From GCA-2725625 sp964574215 (lineage in GTDB: Bacteria; Pseudomonadota; Alphaproteobacteria; Rhodospirillales; UBA2165): 64,000 nucleotides of DNA. How positions within the stretch are numbered: position 1 is the stretch's first letter; each line of letters starts with the position of its first letter. Location of the stretch: contig CAZNLR010000016.1 in NCBI GenBank assembly GCA_964574215.1, positions 32,203 through 96,202 on the forward strand, written 5' to 3'. A model generated the notes under the pieces. The model ran no database searches and was not told the DNA's origin. It worked only from the letters and a program-made list of their open reading frames with translations. Shown here in pieces: positions 1 through 9,125 of the stretch. The translations under genes and the position numbers were made by a program.

Positions 1-55
1 CGGCTGTCGCCGCGACGAGGCCAATCCCCGCTAATAATGTTAGTACCAGTCTCAT
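1..55 (-). CDS. Partial gene, N-terminus of an exported protein
   Basis: Only the first 18 codons are inside the window. They begin with ATG after a good ribosome binding site (AGAGGAG, about 9 bases upstream) and read MRLVLTLLAGIGLVAATA, a typical hydrophobic Sec signal peptide. The gene starts 20 bases after the stop codon of the di-haem cytochrome upstream, so it is probably the next member of the same operon and acts in the periplasm or membrane. Its function cannot be told from this fragment; another c-type cytochrome would fit the context but is a guess. Confidence 0.6.
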   Translation of the reverse strand, partial: MRLVLTLLAGIGLVAATA

Positions 56-75
56 AGACTTTGCTCCTCTTTAAA

Positions 76-1722
76 TCAGGCTTGATAAGCCTGGGCTTTT
101 TTCATCAGCCAAATACCGATACCGCCGGTCACGATAACGGCGATCAAGGCATACACATAAATGACCATCGGTGTGGGTGCTTCCAGTATAACGAAATGCC
201 ACGTCGATAGGCTCATAATCAATCCATGCTCACCATTCGAGCCGTCCCAAGCGTTCATCGACATGGGAATGAACTTGCCCGGCGTGAACTGGATATCGTT
301 GCGATCCTCGGTGGTCAGGGGCCGTTTCATCACCACCCGCCAACGGCCGTCCTTCCATAGGGACTTGGAGGTAACCTGCTGTTGGTCCTCGGCTTGGGGC
401 CGGGGTGGCTGGCGCCAGCCGCGGGCGATGGCTTCAGCGGCACCGCGTTTTTTCTGCTCCGCTTTGTCGGCCTGCCAGATCCACATATTCACGGCATTGG
501 ACGAACCGCCGCGGTAGAAATGCGGCTTCTTGGTACCTTCGACCAGTTTGGCGGGGAATTGCAAGGCCACCGAATCCCGGAAAGTTTCCAGTGCGCGCGG
601 AATCATGTCATTGGCGGCGACATAAGAATTATACCCGCCCACTTTGTTGATTTCCTTGGTATTGAGCTCCTTGTCTTTCTTGTGGACCGCATCCTTAAAG
701 GGATCGTCCCATTCCATCAAGAAGGCTATTTCCTTGTCGTTGAAAGCGGCTTTGATGGTCACCAGTTCGATGCTGGGATTTTGCCAGCGGGGCGGCGCGA
801 TCACCTGCCCGGCCAAGCGCATATCCATCGGTTCGGCGGCCGCCCACTCCTTTGCTTCGGGATCGAACGGCACTTCGCCTTCCACTTTCATCGCCTTCAG
901 CACCTGACTGGTGGTCAATTTGTGCTGCAGGGATTTGATGAAGTTGGCCAAGGCCCAGCGGTCTTCGTCGGACAGCGCTTTGGCGAATGACGGCATGGGC
1001 GTGCCGTTGATGCCGGTGGAGAACCGCATATAGATGTCTTCTACCTTCGCTCCGCCCTTGATCTTCCAGGGAAGGGTCACGTTACGGATACGGATGGGAA
1101 AGCCCCAATCGTCTTTACGGTCAAACGCCTTTTGGCCGTTACCCCGCCCCTGCTTGCCGTGGCATTCCCAGCATTTGGCCTTGATGAAAATTTCCTGGCC
1201 TTTTTTGACGATCGCAGCATCATAAGGCGCCTTGTTGGCCGGCGGGGAGACCAGCTTGCCCCGTTTGATGGGGTCAAGCTCTTCATCCTCGAATTCCGGG
1301 GCGAAGGTCTTGATGTAGGATATCACCTGCCAGCGCTCCTCCTCGGTCAGGCCGTTTTTGATGATATCGTTATCGAAGGCCTGCATACCGGTGCCTTGAA
1401 GGCCGCGGCTGACCGTGCGGAACAGGTCGTTATCGGTCGGCAGTTCACCGGACTGAGTGGTGCGGAACTTGAAAGTGCCCAGCGTGAAATCGCGGGGCCG
1501 CGGGTCCATGAATTCGGCAGCCGGTCCATTACCGTCACCCAACAGGCCGTGACAGAAGCTGCACCGCTTCATATAGGTGACCTGGCCTTTTTCAACAAAG
1601 GCCTCGGTTGCTTCCGGCATGGGATTTTTCGGCTCGTCCGCCGCAATTGACGGCAACGAGACACCTCCGAAGAGGATGGCTCCCAGGACCGGAACGACTT
1701 TTACTATCTTAAGACTACGCAT
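76..1722 (-). CDS. Di-haem cytochrome c with C-terminal ethylbenzene dehydrogenase-type haem-binding domain
   Basis: A 548-residue periplasmic electron carrier anchored at its C-terminus. Residues 1-28 form a signal peptide. Two cytochrome c domains carry CSFCH (about residues 54-58) and CWECH (about 184-188), each followed by a plausible distal methionine segment (GTGMQ, GTPMP). Residues from about 290 to 510 resemble the haem-binding gamma subunit of ethylbenzene dehydrogenase and related DMSO-reductase-family enzymes. A single transmembrane helix ends the protein (about 520-540). The ATG at 1722 is preferred over upstream in-frame starts because it begins the signal peptide and overlaps the preceding gene's stop as TAATG, implying translational coupling. 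The fusion suggests it passes electrons between a molybdoenzyme-type partner and soluble cytochromes. Function is inferred. Confidence 0.85.
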   Translation of the reverse strand: MRSLKIVKVVPVLGAILFGGVSLPSIAADEPKNPMPEATEAFVEKGQVTYMKRCSFCHGLLGDGNGPAAEFMDPRPRDFTLGTFKFRTTQSGELPTDNDLFRTVSRGLQGTGMQAFDNDIIKNGLTEEERWQVISYIKTFAPEFEDEELDPIKRGKLVSPPANKAPYDAAIVKKGQEIFIKAKCWECHGKQGRGNGQKAFDRKDDWGFPIRIRNVTLPWKIKGGAKVEDIYMRFSTGINGTPMPSFAKALSDEDRWALANFIKSLQHKLTTSQVLKAMKVEGEVPFDPEAKEWAAAEPMDMRLAGQVIAPPRWQNPSIELVTIKAAFNDKEIAFLMEWDDPFKDAVHKKDKELNTKEINKVGGYNSYVAANDMIPRALETFRDSVALQFPAKLVEGTKKPHFYRGGSSNAVNMWIWQADKAEQKKRGAAEAIARGWRQPPRPQAEDQQQVTSKSLWKDGRWRVVMKRPLTTEDRNDIQFTPGKFIPMSMNAWDGSNGEHGLIMSLSTWHFVILEAPTPMVIYVYALIAVIVTGGIGIWLMKKAQAYQA

Positions 1723-2687
1723 TATTCGGACTCCGGTATTCTGGGCGTCTTCTCGGCCAGATCGTATTCGGCCAGGATGATCTTCCACCGTTCCTCATCG
1801 GTGAGGCTGATTTTCCATTCGGGCATGGCTGAATCCCACGGCGTCGCCTCAGTCGGCAGGCCGGGGCCGCCGTTCATCACCCGCCAGAAGGTGTAGCCTT
1901 CAACGATGGTTTCGATGGTGCCGTTATCCGTAAAATTGATGGGGCGCAGTTTGAAGCCGTCGGCCATGGGGCCGTCACCGGCGACGCTGTCACCGTGGCA
2001 GGGCCGGCAATTCATGGCATAAAGAGCGCGCCCTTCAAAAAGATCAATCTCGTGCTGGACCGCCTTGGCGGTCTCCTTGTTGACTTTATCCGCTTCGATT
2101 TCAGCCAGCAGTTTTTTGACCGACTCGAAAGGCAAAAATTGCAACATGTGATCTGGATCGGTTTCCTCGGCCCAGGTTTCGATATCCTTCATCACCTGCG
2201 GGATCAGCGTAATTTCGTTGGCCTTGGCTTGTTTAATAAAGGCGTCCACCCGGGCATCGGTCGGTTCGGTGAACGGATTCTTCAAGTTCTCAAATTTTTT
2301 CGGGAAGTTGGAAGACGGATGCTGGATACGCAGGCTCGATGGCAACTGGATTTTGGGAACCGTGATGTCATAGACTTGCCAGCCGATGACCAGCGGCACC
2401 ACGACCAGGACCACGGCCCGGAAAGCTTTGGTATACTCACCCCGCAGCATTCTCCGGATGGGACCGACGAATTCTTCCATAAACTCGTCGGAAAACGTCA
2501 CCAGCAGGAACAGCGCCACGACGGTCAGAGTCATATAAATGAACACCAACGTACCGGGCACGGTCAGCGGGAAAGGCAGGGAGGTAATCTCCCTGGAGAT
2601 CGCCGGAATAACCAGTTTCACAATGCCGTAGATCACCAGGATGGTGATGACGACGGACCAAAAACGATTGATCTTAAATTTACTCAT
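1722..2687 (-). CDS. Membrane-anchored mono-haem cytochrome c
   Basis: A 321-residue protein with three predicted transmembrane helices (about residues 10-30, 45-64 and 90-108), then a mainly hydrophilic stretch and a cytochrome c domain with CRPCH at about 227-231. This layout suggests a membrane subunit that presents a haem c to the periplasm. It starts with ATG behind a GGCGGA ribosome binding site and is coupled by a one-base overlap to the di-haem cytochrome downstream. Together with the CydA-like protein and the other cytochromes it probably forms one membrane complex; that is inferred from the operon, not from homology to a characterised subunit. Confidence 0.8.
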   Translation of the reverse strand: MSKFKINRFWSVVITILVIYGIVKLVIPAISREITSLPFPLTVPGTLVFIYMTLTVVALFLLVTFSDEFMEEFVGPIRRMLRGEYTKAFRAVVLVVVPLVIGWQVYDITVPKIQLPSSLRIQHPSSNFPKKFENLKNPFTEPTDARVDAFIKQAKANEITLIPQVMKDIETWAEETDPDHMLQFLPFESVKKLLAEIEADKVNKETAKAVQHEIDLFEGRALYAMNCRPCHGDSVAGDGPMADGFKLRPINFTDNGTIETIVEGYTFWRVMNGGPGLPTEATPWDSAMPEWKISLTDEERWKIILAEYDLAEKTPRIPESE

Positions 2688-2705
2688 AGTATCCGCCCCG
2701 CCCCG

Positions 2706-3686
2706 CTACTTCTTTTTGCCTTTTTGCATCAACATGAAGGAAAGGACGTCCTGATAGTCCTTCACCGTCATTTCCTCGGACAAATCGTCCGGCATGACGC
2801 TGGTGTTTTTGTCCTCGGTCAGCTCCTTGATATCGGCTTTCTTGATGGTGACCTCGTCGCCATCCTTGGTCACGAGATCGACCTCACCTTCTTCATCACG
2901 CGATTTCAAGCCGACGACTTTGCGGCCGTCCTTTTTGAGAGCTTCCCATGTTTCGAAACCCTTGGTGATATTTTTGGCTGGCAACAGGATGGATTCGGAA
3001 ATGAATTTCAGGCCCTTCTTACCGACCGTCGATAGATCAGGACCGACGTCGCCCGGCTCCCCTTCCAGCGAATGACAATCGCCACAGGTTTCCTCATAGA
3101 CCTCTTTGCCGTGAGCGGGATCGCCGCCGCCGGCCGCCGAGGCAACGGCAATCTTGCCGAAGAAACTGTCGGTAATTTCACTGGGTTTGTTGAGCAATTC
3201 CGGATCGAAGTCGCCGCCCTGGGCCAGCATATAGGCTGAGATCGCCTTGATCTCGTCCAGACTGAGGGAAATGGGCGGCGCGTACACAACAGCCATTTCA
3301 TTCTTGTATCCCTTCACCACATAGGCACCGGGATCAGCCATACTTTCGACGATATAATCCAACGCGGTGAATTTTTTGCCGGTTTTCTCCGAGCGTTCCT
3401 TGGCTCGTTCAACCGCTCGAAGCCCCATGGGCAGCGGGAACTTTTCGCCAAACTGGCCGTGGTTGGGTCCGCGGACGGCGCTGCCCCGATCACCCAAAGA
3501 GTGACAGGTGAAGCATCGACCTTTGCCCCAATAAAGGGCTTCGCCGCCTTCCGGCGTCACCTCCACCGCCCCGGCCGGCGCAGCCTTCTTTTCGCCGCCG
3601 GTCAGTTCAGTGACCGAATGCCCCACCCACATAAAGGTGGCGTAGACCAGCACCAGAAATATGAAAACTTTACCAATTGTGTTCAT
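2706..3686 (-). CDS. Di-haem cytochrome c, membrane-tethered by its N-terminus
   Basis: A 326-residue protein with one N-terminal hydrophobic helix (about residues 4-22), probably an uncleaved anchor. CFTCH lies at about 58-62 and CGDCH at about 201-205. The region after the second haem motif, with a repeated DGR..G / DGDEV..I pattern ending in VMPDDL, resembles the putative haem-binding domain of the TIGR02603 type. An in-frame ATG 39 codons upstream exists, but the start at 3686 is preferred because a GGGGG ribosome binding site precedes it and the anchor begins there. It lies between the CydA-like gene and the three-helix cytochrome, so it likely belongs to the same complex. Confidence 0.82.
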   Translation of the reverse strand: MNTIGKVFIFLVLVYATFMWVGHSVTELTGGEKKAAPAGAVEVTPEGGEALYWGKGRCFTCHSLGDRGSAVRGPNHGQFGEKFPLPMGLRAVERAKERSEKTGKKFTALDYIVESMADPGAYVVKGYKNEMAVVYAPPISLSLDEIKAISAYMLAQGGDFDPELLNKPSEITDSFFGKIAVASAAGGGDPAHGKEVYEETCGDCHSLEGEPGDVGPDLSTVGKKGLKFISESILLPAKNITKGFETWEALKKDGRKVVGLKSRDEEGEVDLVTKDGDEVTIKKADIKELTEDKNTSVMPDDLSEEMTVKDYQDVLSFMLMQKGKKK

Positions 3687-3708
3687 CGAGTATTCCCCCC
3701 CAGAAGCC

Positions 3709-5868
3709 CTATTCGCCCGGTTGCTGGCTGGCAGCTGTGTGATCGGTTCCTTCATCGTCATGGCCTTTGGTGGCGAGGCTGCCAATCCAGAACATAAAGG
3801 CACTGCCGATCATGAAAACAAAGAAACTGGTTCCGACCATCTGGGTCATTGTGAAATTACTGGGCGTAAACGACCATTCCGAGGTATCCCGCATAATCCC
3901 GAAAATATGCCAGTCACCCCTGAGGCCCGACCGGATAAAACCCATCAGACCCATATTGAGCGTGATCACGAAGGTCACGGCCAAAAGCGCATATTGACTG
4001 CGAATTGTCATCTTTCCCCATTGCAATGCGCCGACTTCCTTGGCGTCCTTAAACAGGTAAATATCGATGCCGCCGACCAAGATCAGACACGAGATCAATT
4101 GCAGGAACTGGGCCACCGCGACGTTACGCAGGAACGGCGACGCCTGTTCCATAACGATAAAGCCGTAGACGCCCAGGAAAATGGTAACGTTAAAAGCGGT
4201 CACGGCCATGTAGAGGCCCTGCGCGAATTTGCCCTTATCCCGGAGCGCCAATAGCACGCAGACAACGGCCACCACGCATTCAAAGACCAGCAGATAACCG
4301 ACGACATGGAAAAACTGCGCCCGGTCGGCGGGCAGATCGAGATGCGCCGGATCCAGCGTCAACAGGGAAATGGCGTACTGCCCGACCAGCGCAATAGCGA
4401 GTGCGCCGGCAATGGGAATAACGATCTTGGGCATCTTGCCCTGCTGGCTGATGGGGACGACCTCGCTTTTGTTACCCCGCCGGTAGAGCAGGAAGGAGAA
4501 GAAGGTCGAAAGAATGATCAAATTGATCACCGCGTTCTTGGCCGGCATCAGACCCAGGAATTTCAGGGTCGGATGATACTGGCTGCCGCCCATTTCGCTG
4601 ACCTCCTGACCGGTCAAGGGCAGGTTATGCGGCGTTAGCCAGACGGCGAAGGAAACCACCAGCGCGAACAAAATATATTTGATGAATTTGTAATAGCGCT
4701 CGGACCCGGGAATTCGGGTCATGCCGCTCCACAGGTAATAGTTTGAGATCAAAAATATGGACCCCACCAGCAGCGCCTGGATGATAAAGGTCCAGGAGAA
4801 ATCGCCGCCCATCATGTTGTTGCCCATGACGGCGCTGGTGGAATAGACCTCGCGGCCCAAATAATAGCCGGCGAACGGCAGCGGAATCAGCGCCACCACG
4901 GCGATCAGGTTGGCGATGTAGCCCATCCAGTCATAGTGGGCTTTTTCCTGCATGGTCTTGGCGCCGATGAATTTCACCGCCGCGTAGGAACCGGCAACCA
5001 GACCGCCGAATGCCAAATTGCCGAGCATGCGATGAATGGCAATGGGCGTCGCCAGGATATTTTCGAAGGCGACCCAGACGGTACCGGTGAGTTGACCGGC
5101 TTCGTTGACGCCGGCCGGGCTCATCATGAAACCGGCCATGGAATTGGCGGCCTGCATGATGGCGGTACCGACCACATTCAGCATGATGCCAATAAATATG
5201 TGGGTGGTTTTTGGGTCCTTAACCATGAACAGGCCGATGGTGGCCGGTAGGAAATAGAGCAACACCATGAAGGCGCGGGTATCGGTCCGCATATCCGGGC
5301 CGATCATGTTGAATGTGAATAAGACGGTGAAGATGGCCATTAGAACGCCGAGCCCCTTCATCACCATCCGCACGGGACTACTGAACGGCGTCAAATTCTT
5401 CATCCAGTACCAGCCGTAATAATAAATATAGAGGGCGAAGGTCTCGGCAAAGAACAGCAAGGCGTAGATGAACATGACATCTTTGAAGGTGCCCGCCATA
5501 TAACCCATAAAGGTGGGATAGAGCGTAAACAGGGCAAACGCCAGCAGGCCGCCGAAAGCCGCCGTGGTGGCATAGGCGACGCTCAACAGGCTGGTGAATT
5601 CATAAGCCAGCTTGTCGTAACGGTCGTCTTTGCTCCGCCAACCGACGATTTCGATGATCACCGCGAATAGCGGCACGCCGAGAACGAAGGCGCCGAAGAA
5701 AAGATGCATTTGGGCCAGGAACCAGACCACCTTGCGCGAATCGAGGCCGAGCACTTGGCGGTACACATTGGCTTCCTGGGCAAGCGCCGGGAAGGCAAAG
5801 AAGACGATCGCCACCAGCACGCCCGCCAGCATGGCTCTCCGTCGTGAGGAATTACGTAACGCAAACAC
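3709..5868 (-). CDS. Large cytochrome bd subunit I-like (CydA-like) multi-haem membrane protein
   Basis: A polytopic protein of about 719 residues with roughly 14 or more hydrophobic helices. Several stretches match the cytochrome bd subunit I pattern: a helix-1 histidine (QMHLFFGAF, about H55), FFAETFALYIYYYGW (about E142), a conserved IHRMLGN histidine (about H279) and the C-terminal GDWHIFGIMR block that resembles the CydA GRQPW region. It is about 200 residues longer than ordinary CydA, and no CydB is adjacent. A GTG start at 5868 with GGAG eight bases upstream gives an N-terminal signal-like segment ending ALAQ. Similar large bd-like proteins are known from nitrite-oxidising Nitrospira. 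With three neighbouring cytochromes c it may exchange electrons with quinone or oxygen; the direction is unknown. Confidence 0.8.
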   Translation of the reverse strand: MFALRNSSRRRAMLAGVLVAIVFFAFPALAQEANVYRQVLGLDSRKVVWFLAQMHLFFGAFVLGVPLFAVIIEIVGWRSKDDRYDKLAYEFTSLLSVAYATTAAFGGLLAFALFTLYPTFMGYMAGTFKDVMFIYALLFFAETFALYIYYYGWYWMKNLTPFSSPVRMVMKGLGVLMAIFTVLFTFNMIGPDMRTDTRAFMVLLYFLPATIGLFMVKDPKTTHIFIGIMLNVVGTAIMQAANSMAGFMMSPAGVNEAGQLTGTVWVAFENILATPIAIHRMLGNLAFGGLVAGSYAAVKFIGAKTMQEKAHYDWMGYIANLIAVVALIPLPFAGYYLGREVYSTSAVMGNNMMGGDFSWTFIIQALLVGSIFLISNYYLWSGMTRIPGSERYYKFIKYILFALVVSFAVWLTPHNLPLTGQEVSEMGGSQYHPTLKFLGLMPAKNAVINLIILSTFFSFLLYRRGNKSEVVPISQQGKMPKIVIPIAGALAIALVGQYAISLLTLDPAHLDLPADRAQFFHVVGYLLVFECVVAVVCVLLALRDKGKFAQGLYMAVTAFNVTIFLGVYGFIVMEQASPFLRNVAVAQFLQLISCLILVGGIDIYLFKDAKEVGALQWGKMTIRSQYALLAVTFVITLNMGLMGFIRSGLRGDWHIFGIMRDTSEWSFTPSNFTMTQMVGTSFFVFMIGSAFMFWIGSLATKGHDDEGTDHTAASQQPGE

Positions 5869-5901
5869 TCTCGATACTCCGATTAACTGGCCCAAAAGAA
5901 A

Positions 5902-6687
5902 TTATTTCGCGGAGAATGCGAAATTGGCGTCGGCTTTGGCGCCGCCTTTGACCGTGACTTTGGTCTTCATAACGCCCATACGCGGGTGCCAAGCTTTGAC
6001 CGTGTATTTACCCGCCGGAACGTTCGACAAGGTAAAGGAACCGTCGTCACCAACCACCACCGCATAGGGGTTTTTCGGTGCCATCATGTAGCCGAACATG
6101 AAATTGTGGGCTTCGCAGTTGATGGCGATATAGGGTGACCGGCGGGTTTTGACTTCCTGCTTGATGTCGCCGGGATCGGGTTGGCCGAAATTGAACATGG
6201 TCCGCTTGACCACACGCTTTTTCTCAACACCGATCATTTCACGGGTGTTGATATTGTGGAGAACGCCTTTGTCCGAATTGCGGATGATCACGTCGCCCGG
6301 CTGGATGACCTGAGCCCAGGGTTTGAACCGGCATTTTTCCTGATTGATCAAATAGGCGCCGCCTTTGGGTTTTCCCCATTTTTTGCCCGTCTTGATTTTA
6401 TCGATAAAAACAAAAGTGCCGCGAAGTGCGCCGTCTTTGACGTCGATCCAGGTAACCACCCGTTCGCCGGTGCCACAAACTTCGGGGTTTTTGGTGATCA
6501 GGATTTTCTCGACGCCATCTGCAGGCACGGCACCTTTAAAGGTGACTTTGCCGGCAATGCTGCCGCCGTTGCTGACCGAGCCTTCCTTGTATTTCGATTT
6601 CGCTGCATGGCCGTCATTGGCAACCAATCCGGCGCTCACAACCATCCCTGCAACGGTAAATACTGCTTTTTTCAAAACTAATTTCAT
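5902..6687 (-). CDS. Secreted cupredoxin-like protein with C-terminal carboxypeptidase-regulatory-like fold
   Basis: A 261-residue exported protein with a signal peptide at residues 1-29. Possible copper-site residues are H144 (VLHNI) and the cluster C191, H194, M197/M201 (NCEAHNFMFGYM), as in plastocyanin-like and methylamine-utilisation proteins. The methionine spacing is not that of classical plastocyanin. C71 and C119 could form a disulfide. The last 60 residues (GSFTLSNVPAGKYTVKAWHP) match the beta-sandwich regulatory domain often found after such modules. The start at 6687 follows a GAGGA ribosome binding site. It sits just upstream of the CydA-like gene, so a role as copper electron carrier or as a copper-loading factor is plausible but unproven. 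Confidence 0.75.
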   Translation of the reverse strand: MKLVLKKAVFTVAGMVVSAGLVANDGHAAKSKYKEGSVSNGGSIAGKVTFKGAVPADGVEKILITKNPEVCGTGERVVTWIDVKDGALRGTFVFIDKIKTGKKWGKPKGGAYLINQEKCRFKPWAQVIQPGDVIIRNSDKGVLHNINTREMIGVEKKRVVKRTMFNFGQPDPGDIKQEVKTRRSPYIAINCEAHNFMFGYMMAPKNPYAVVVGDDGSFTLSNVPAGKYTVKAWHPRMGVMKTKVTVKGGAKADANFAFSAK

Positions 6688-6716
6688 TTTTTTATCCTCA
6701 TCAAAAAATACTAGGC

Positions 6717-6745
6717 AAAAAATATGAGCCGCCAATAAGGCAGGC
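6717..6745 (-). terminator. Weak terminator-like stem-loop after the HEAT gene
   Basis: On the minus strand, seven bases after the HEAT-protein stop codon, GCCTGCC pairs with GGCGGC across a TTATT loop with one bulged base. A run of six T follows about five bases later. The gap before the T-run makes it a weak intrinsic terminator at best. It could lower readthrough into the cupredoxin gene rather than stop it. Confidence 0.3.
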
Positions 6746-6751
6746 TTTGAT

Positions 6752-8992
6752 CTATGTCATGTTGATTTCGGCCAAGGCCTCTATGGCGACGGGCCATTCT
6801 CGCCGCCGGTTTTCATCTTGGAGAACCTCTACCAATCGGTCGTTTGCCGCTTCCACGTTGACTTTCCGCAGGAATCGCCCGGCATCCCGACGGTGGTATC
6901 CTTCGTTGGCAAAGGCGAAATTCAGCAACTTATCCACACTATCACAATTGATCACGTTCGCGTGAGCTTCGGCGGCGGCCAGCCTGACGGAGCGCTCATG
7001 GCTTTCCATCAACTCGTCCAGGGAATCGATTTCCGCACCCAGACGGGTGAGCGCCTGAATGGCCTCGGTTTTGACGAAGCTGTCGCCGTCGGTCAGCCGG
7101 TGTTGAAGGAAGCCGGCGCAGTCCTTTTCCCCCGAGTAGCCGATAGCGCGCACCGCCAAAAGCCGGGCGTCCCGTTCGGCATTCGCCACCACCCGCATCA
7201 ATCCCTGGACGGCGTCTTTCGGCAGGTGGCCCGCGGTTTCGCCGATACGGGCGAGAGAATCCAGAGCCGCATTGCGCAATTGTTCGTTTTTCGATTCCAC
7301 GTGGGCGGCCAAGGCCGACGCAACGCTTTCGGAAGCAACATCGCCCATTACCCGGGCGGCATATTGAGGCACATCCCGATGGGCGGGGATTTCACGGCTC
7401 AAATTGACGCGCCCTTTGCGCGGCGTCCGTGACGACAAAGCCAGTAATTCCATATCCGACTGGGTCAGCCGAATCCGGTTGTCCTTGGTATTTCCCAACA
7501 TCGCCGCCCGGCCTTCCTTGGGACCGTTGTCGCCCATGATGGCGGCAAAGGTGGATGTCGGATAGGCCTCGTCGGCATCCTCAACTGTCGGCTCTTCACC
7601 CTCATAATCCGGGGCGTCCATGGATTCCCCCATGGAATCTTCGGGAAGATCACCGTCATCTACCGGTTCTTCGGCTTCGGCCAGATCATCAAGTTCCGCC
7701 GTATCATGGATGATTTCGGGCTGATCCTCGTCGTCGCCGGTTTCCGGAACAGGCACAATGCCCCCATTCAGCGCGTCGATCAGAACGCTTTCCGCCTCTA
7801 TTGCAAAATCTTTCTTTGGACCGGCGTTTTTGGCCAGTTGGGACAAGGCTTCCAGCCGCAATTGCCGGTTTTCATCACCCAGAATAGCGGCGATAGCCTG
7901 CAATATCGATCCGTCAGCCTTTGAACTGAGACCGCGCAAAGCACCCAAGCGAACTTCCTCGGGTTTTTCTTGGTCTTGTAAAACTTCGACCAGCTTGGGC
8001 TTGGCGCTGTCGATGAACCCGATGGCCAGGGCCTCTGCGGCCTGCGATGCCACGGCAGGGTCGCCGGTCTCCACTATTTCATTGAGCCATTCTTCGGCGC
8101 CTTCTTTGGCCAATTGATCGGGGAAAGTCTTAAGCTTGCTGAGCGCGGCCGCCTGGACCTGCGGCGACGGATCTTCCAACAGATCGAGCAGCCGGGCGGC
8201 GCTGCCGGCGCCAATCGACAAGACCGCCAATGTGCGGACTTCGGCGTCGGGATCGGCCAGAAACAACGCCAGGGTATTATCGGCGGCTTCGTTTTCGGTA
8301 AGCGCCCGGATCACCGAGAGCCTGACATCCTTGGCGGAATCCTTGATGGCTGCCTGCACGGCTTCTTGGGCATCGGCATCAGGCAATCCGGCAAGGACGA
8401 AAACAGCGCGGCGGCGGCGGCGGCTTTCGGGGTCTTCCAGGAATTGGATCAGCGCTTCGATCCCCGGTTTGCCCAACTGTCCGAGACAGTCAAAGGCGAC
8501 TTCCGTCAAATCCTGGCCCAACTCATCCTCGATGGCCGTGACGATTTCGGGCACGGCATCCTCGACGCCCATGGCGGACAGCGATTTGATGGCTTCGACC
8601 TGCAAGTCGACCCAACTGTCCCAACCGTCTTGGTAAAATTCCTCAAGATCCCAGTTAATTTCTTCGTGATGCTGAACCAAAAGCCGTTTGATCCATAGAA
8701 CGGCATCCTGGTGACCCATTTTAGTCAAAGCCTGCACGGCGGCCATTTTGACTTCAAAGCAGGGATCGCCGATTAGATTTTCCAGCAGTTGCGGCGCGGC
8801 TTTCTTGTCACCGATGGCCAGCAATGCTTCGGCAGCGTCTGTGCGTACATCCTCGTCTTCGTCGAGCAACGCTTCGATCAGCGTATCGACCGCTTCGGCA
8901 TCGCCAATTTCACCCAAAGCCTGCGCCGCGGCACAGCGGTGAATATCGACGCCCTCGCGTAAAATAGTACTCAGAGCCTGATTTACGTTCAT
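6752..8992 (-). CDS. HEAT-repeat protein with acidic central linker, possible assembly factor
   Basis: A 746-residue cytoplasmic protein with no signal peptide or membrane helix. Residues 1-405 and about 540-746 consist of about 30-residue helical HEAT-type repeats (patterns such as VRTDAAEALLAIGD and VRLSVIRALTENEA). They are separated by a very acidic, low-complexity linker at about 413-480 rich in D and E. HEAT solenoids bind proteins rather than catalyse reactions. It sits directly after the molybdoenzyme gene, where related operons would carry a TorD/NarJ-type chaperone, and none is present here. I infer a scaffold or maturation role for the molybdoenzyme or the membrane complex. A strong hairpin separates it from the gene before. 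Confidence 0.8.
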   Translation of the reverse strand: MNVNQALSTILREGVDIHRCAAAQALGEIGDAEAVDTLIEALLDEDEDVRTDAAEALLAIGDKKAAPQLLENLIGDPCFEVKMAAVQALTKMGHQDAVLWIKRLLVQHHEEINWDLEEFYQDGWDSWVDLQVEAIKSLSAMGVEDAVPEIVTAIEDELGQDLTEVAFDCLGQLGKPGIEALIQFLEDPESRRRRRAVFVLAGLPDADAQEAVQAAIKDSAKDVRLSVIRALTENEAADNTLALFLADPDAEVRTLAVLSIGAGSAARLLDLLEDPSPQVQAAALSKLKTFPDQLAKEGAEEWLNEIVETGDPAVASQAAEALAIGFIDSAKPKLVEVLQDQEKPEEVRLGALRGLSSKADGSILQAIAAILGDENRQLRLEALSQLAKNAGPKKDFAIEAESVLIDALNGGIVPVPETGDDEDQPEIIHDTAELDDLAEAEEPVDDGDLPEDSMGESMDAPDYEGEEPTVEDADEAYPTSTFAAIMGDNGPKEGRAAMLGNTKDNRIRLTQSDMELLALSSRTPRKGRVNLSREIPAHRDVPQYAARVMGDVASESVASALAAHVESKNEQLRNAALDSLARIGETAGHLPKDAVQGLMRVVANAERDARLLAVRAIGYSGEKDCAGFLQHRLTDGDSFVKTEAIQALTRLGAEIDSLDELMESHERSVRLAAAEAHANVINCDSVDKLLNFAFANEGYHRRDAGRFLRKVNVEAANDRLVEVLQDENRRREWPVAIEALAEINMT

Positions 8993-9029
8993 TGGTTGTT
9001 TATACCTTAAAACAGCAGAAGACCCCGCC

Positions 9030-9063
9030 GCCCCTTAAGTGAGATTATTCTCACTTAAGGGGC
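9030..9063. repeat. Perfect 15-bp inverted repeat between molybdoenzyme and HEAT genes
   Basis: GCCCCTTAAGTGAGA (9030-9044) and its exact complement (9049-9063) flank a four-base loop. Partly complementary CCCCGCCG and CGGCAGGG extend the stem on either side with a mismatch. Neither strand has a T-run afterwards, so it is not a clear intrinsic terminator. A stable intercistronic hairpin of this kind often protects the upstream message or reduces downstream expression. A second, imperfect GC-rich hairpin lies nearer the molybdoenzyme stop (about 9095-9120). Confidence 0.85.
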
Positions 9064-9125
9064 AATTTCGGCAGGGCCTTAAACCTTAACTATCGCCCCG
9101 CGCATTGCAACGCACGGGACAACTA

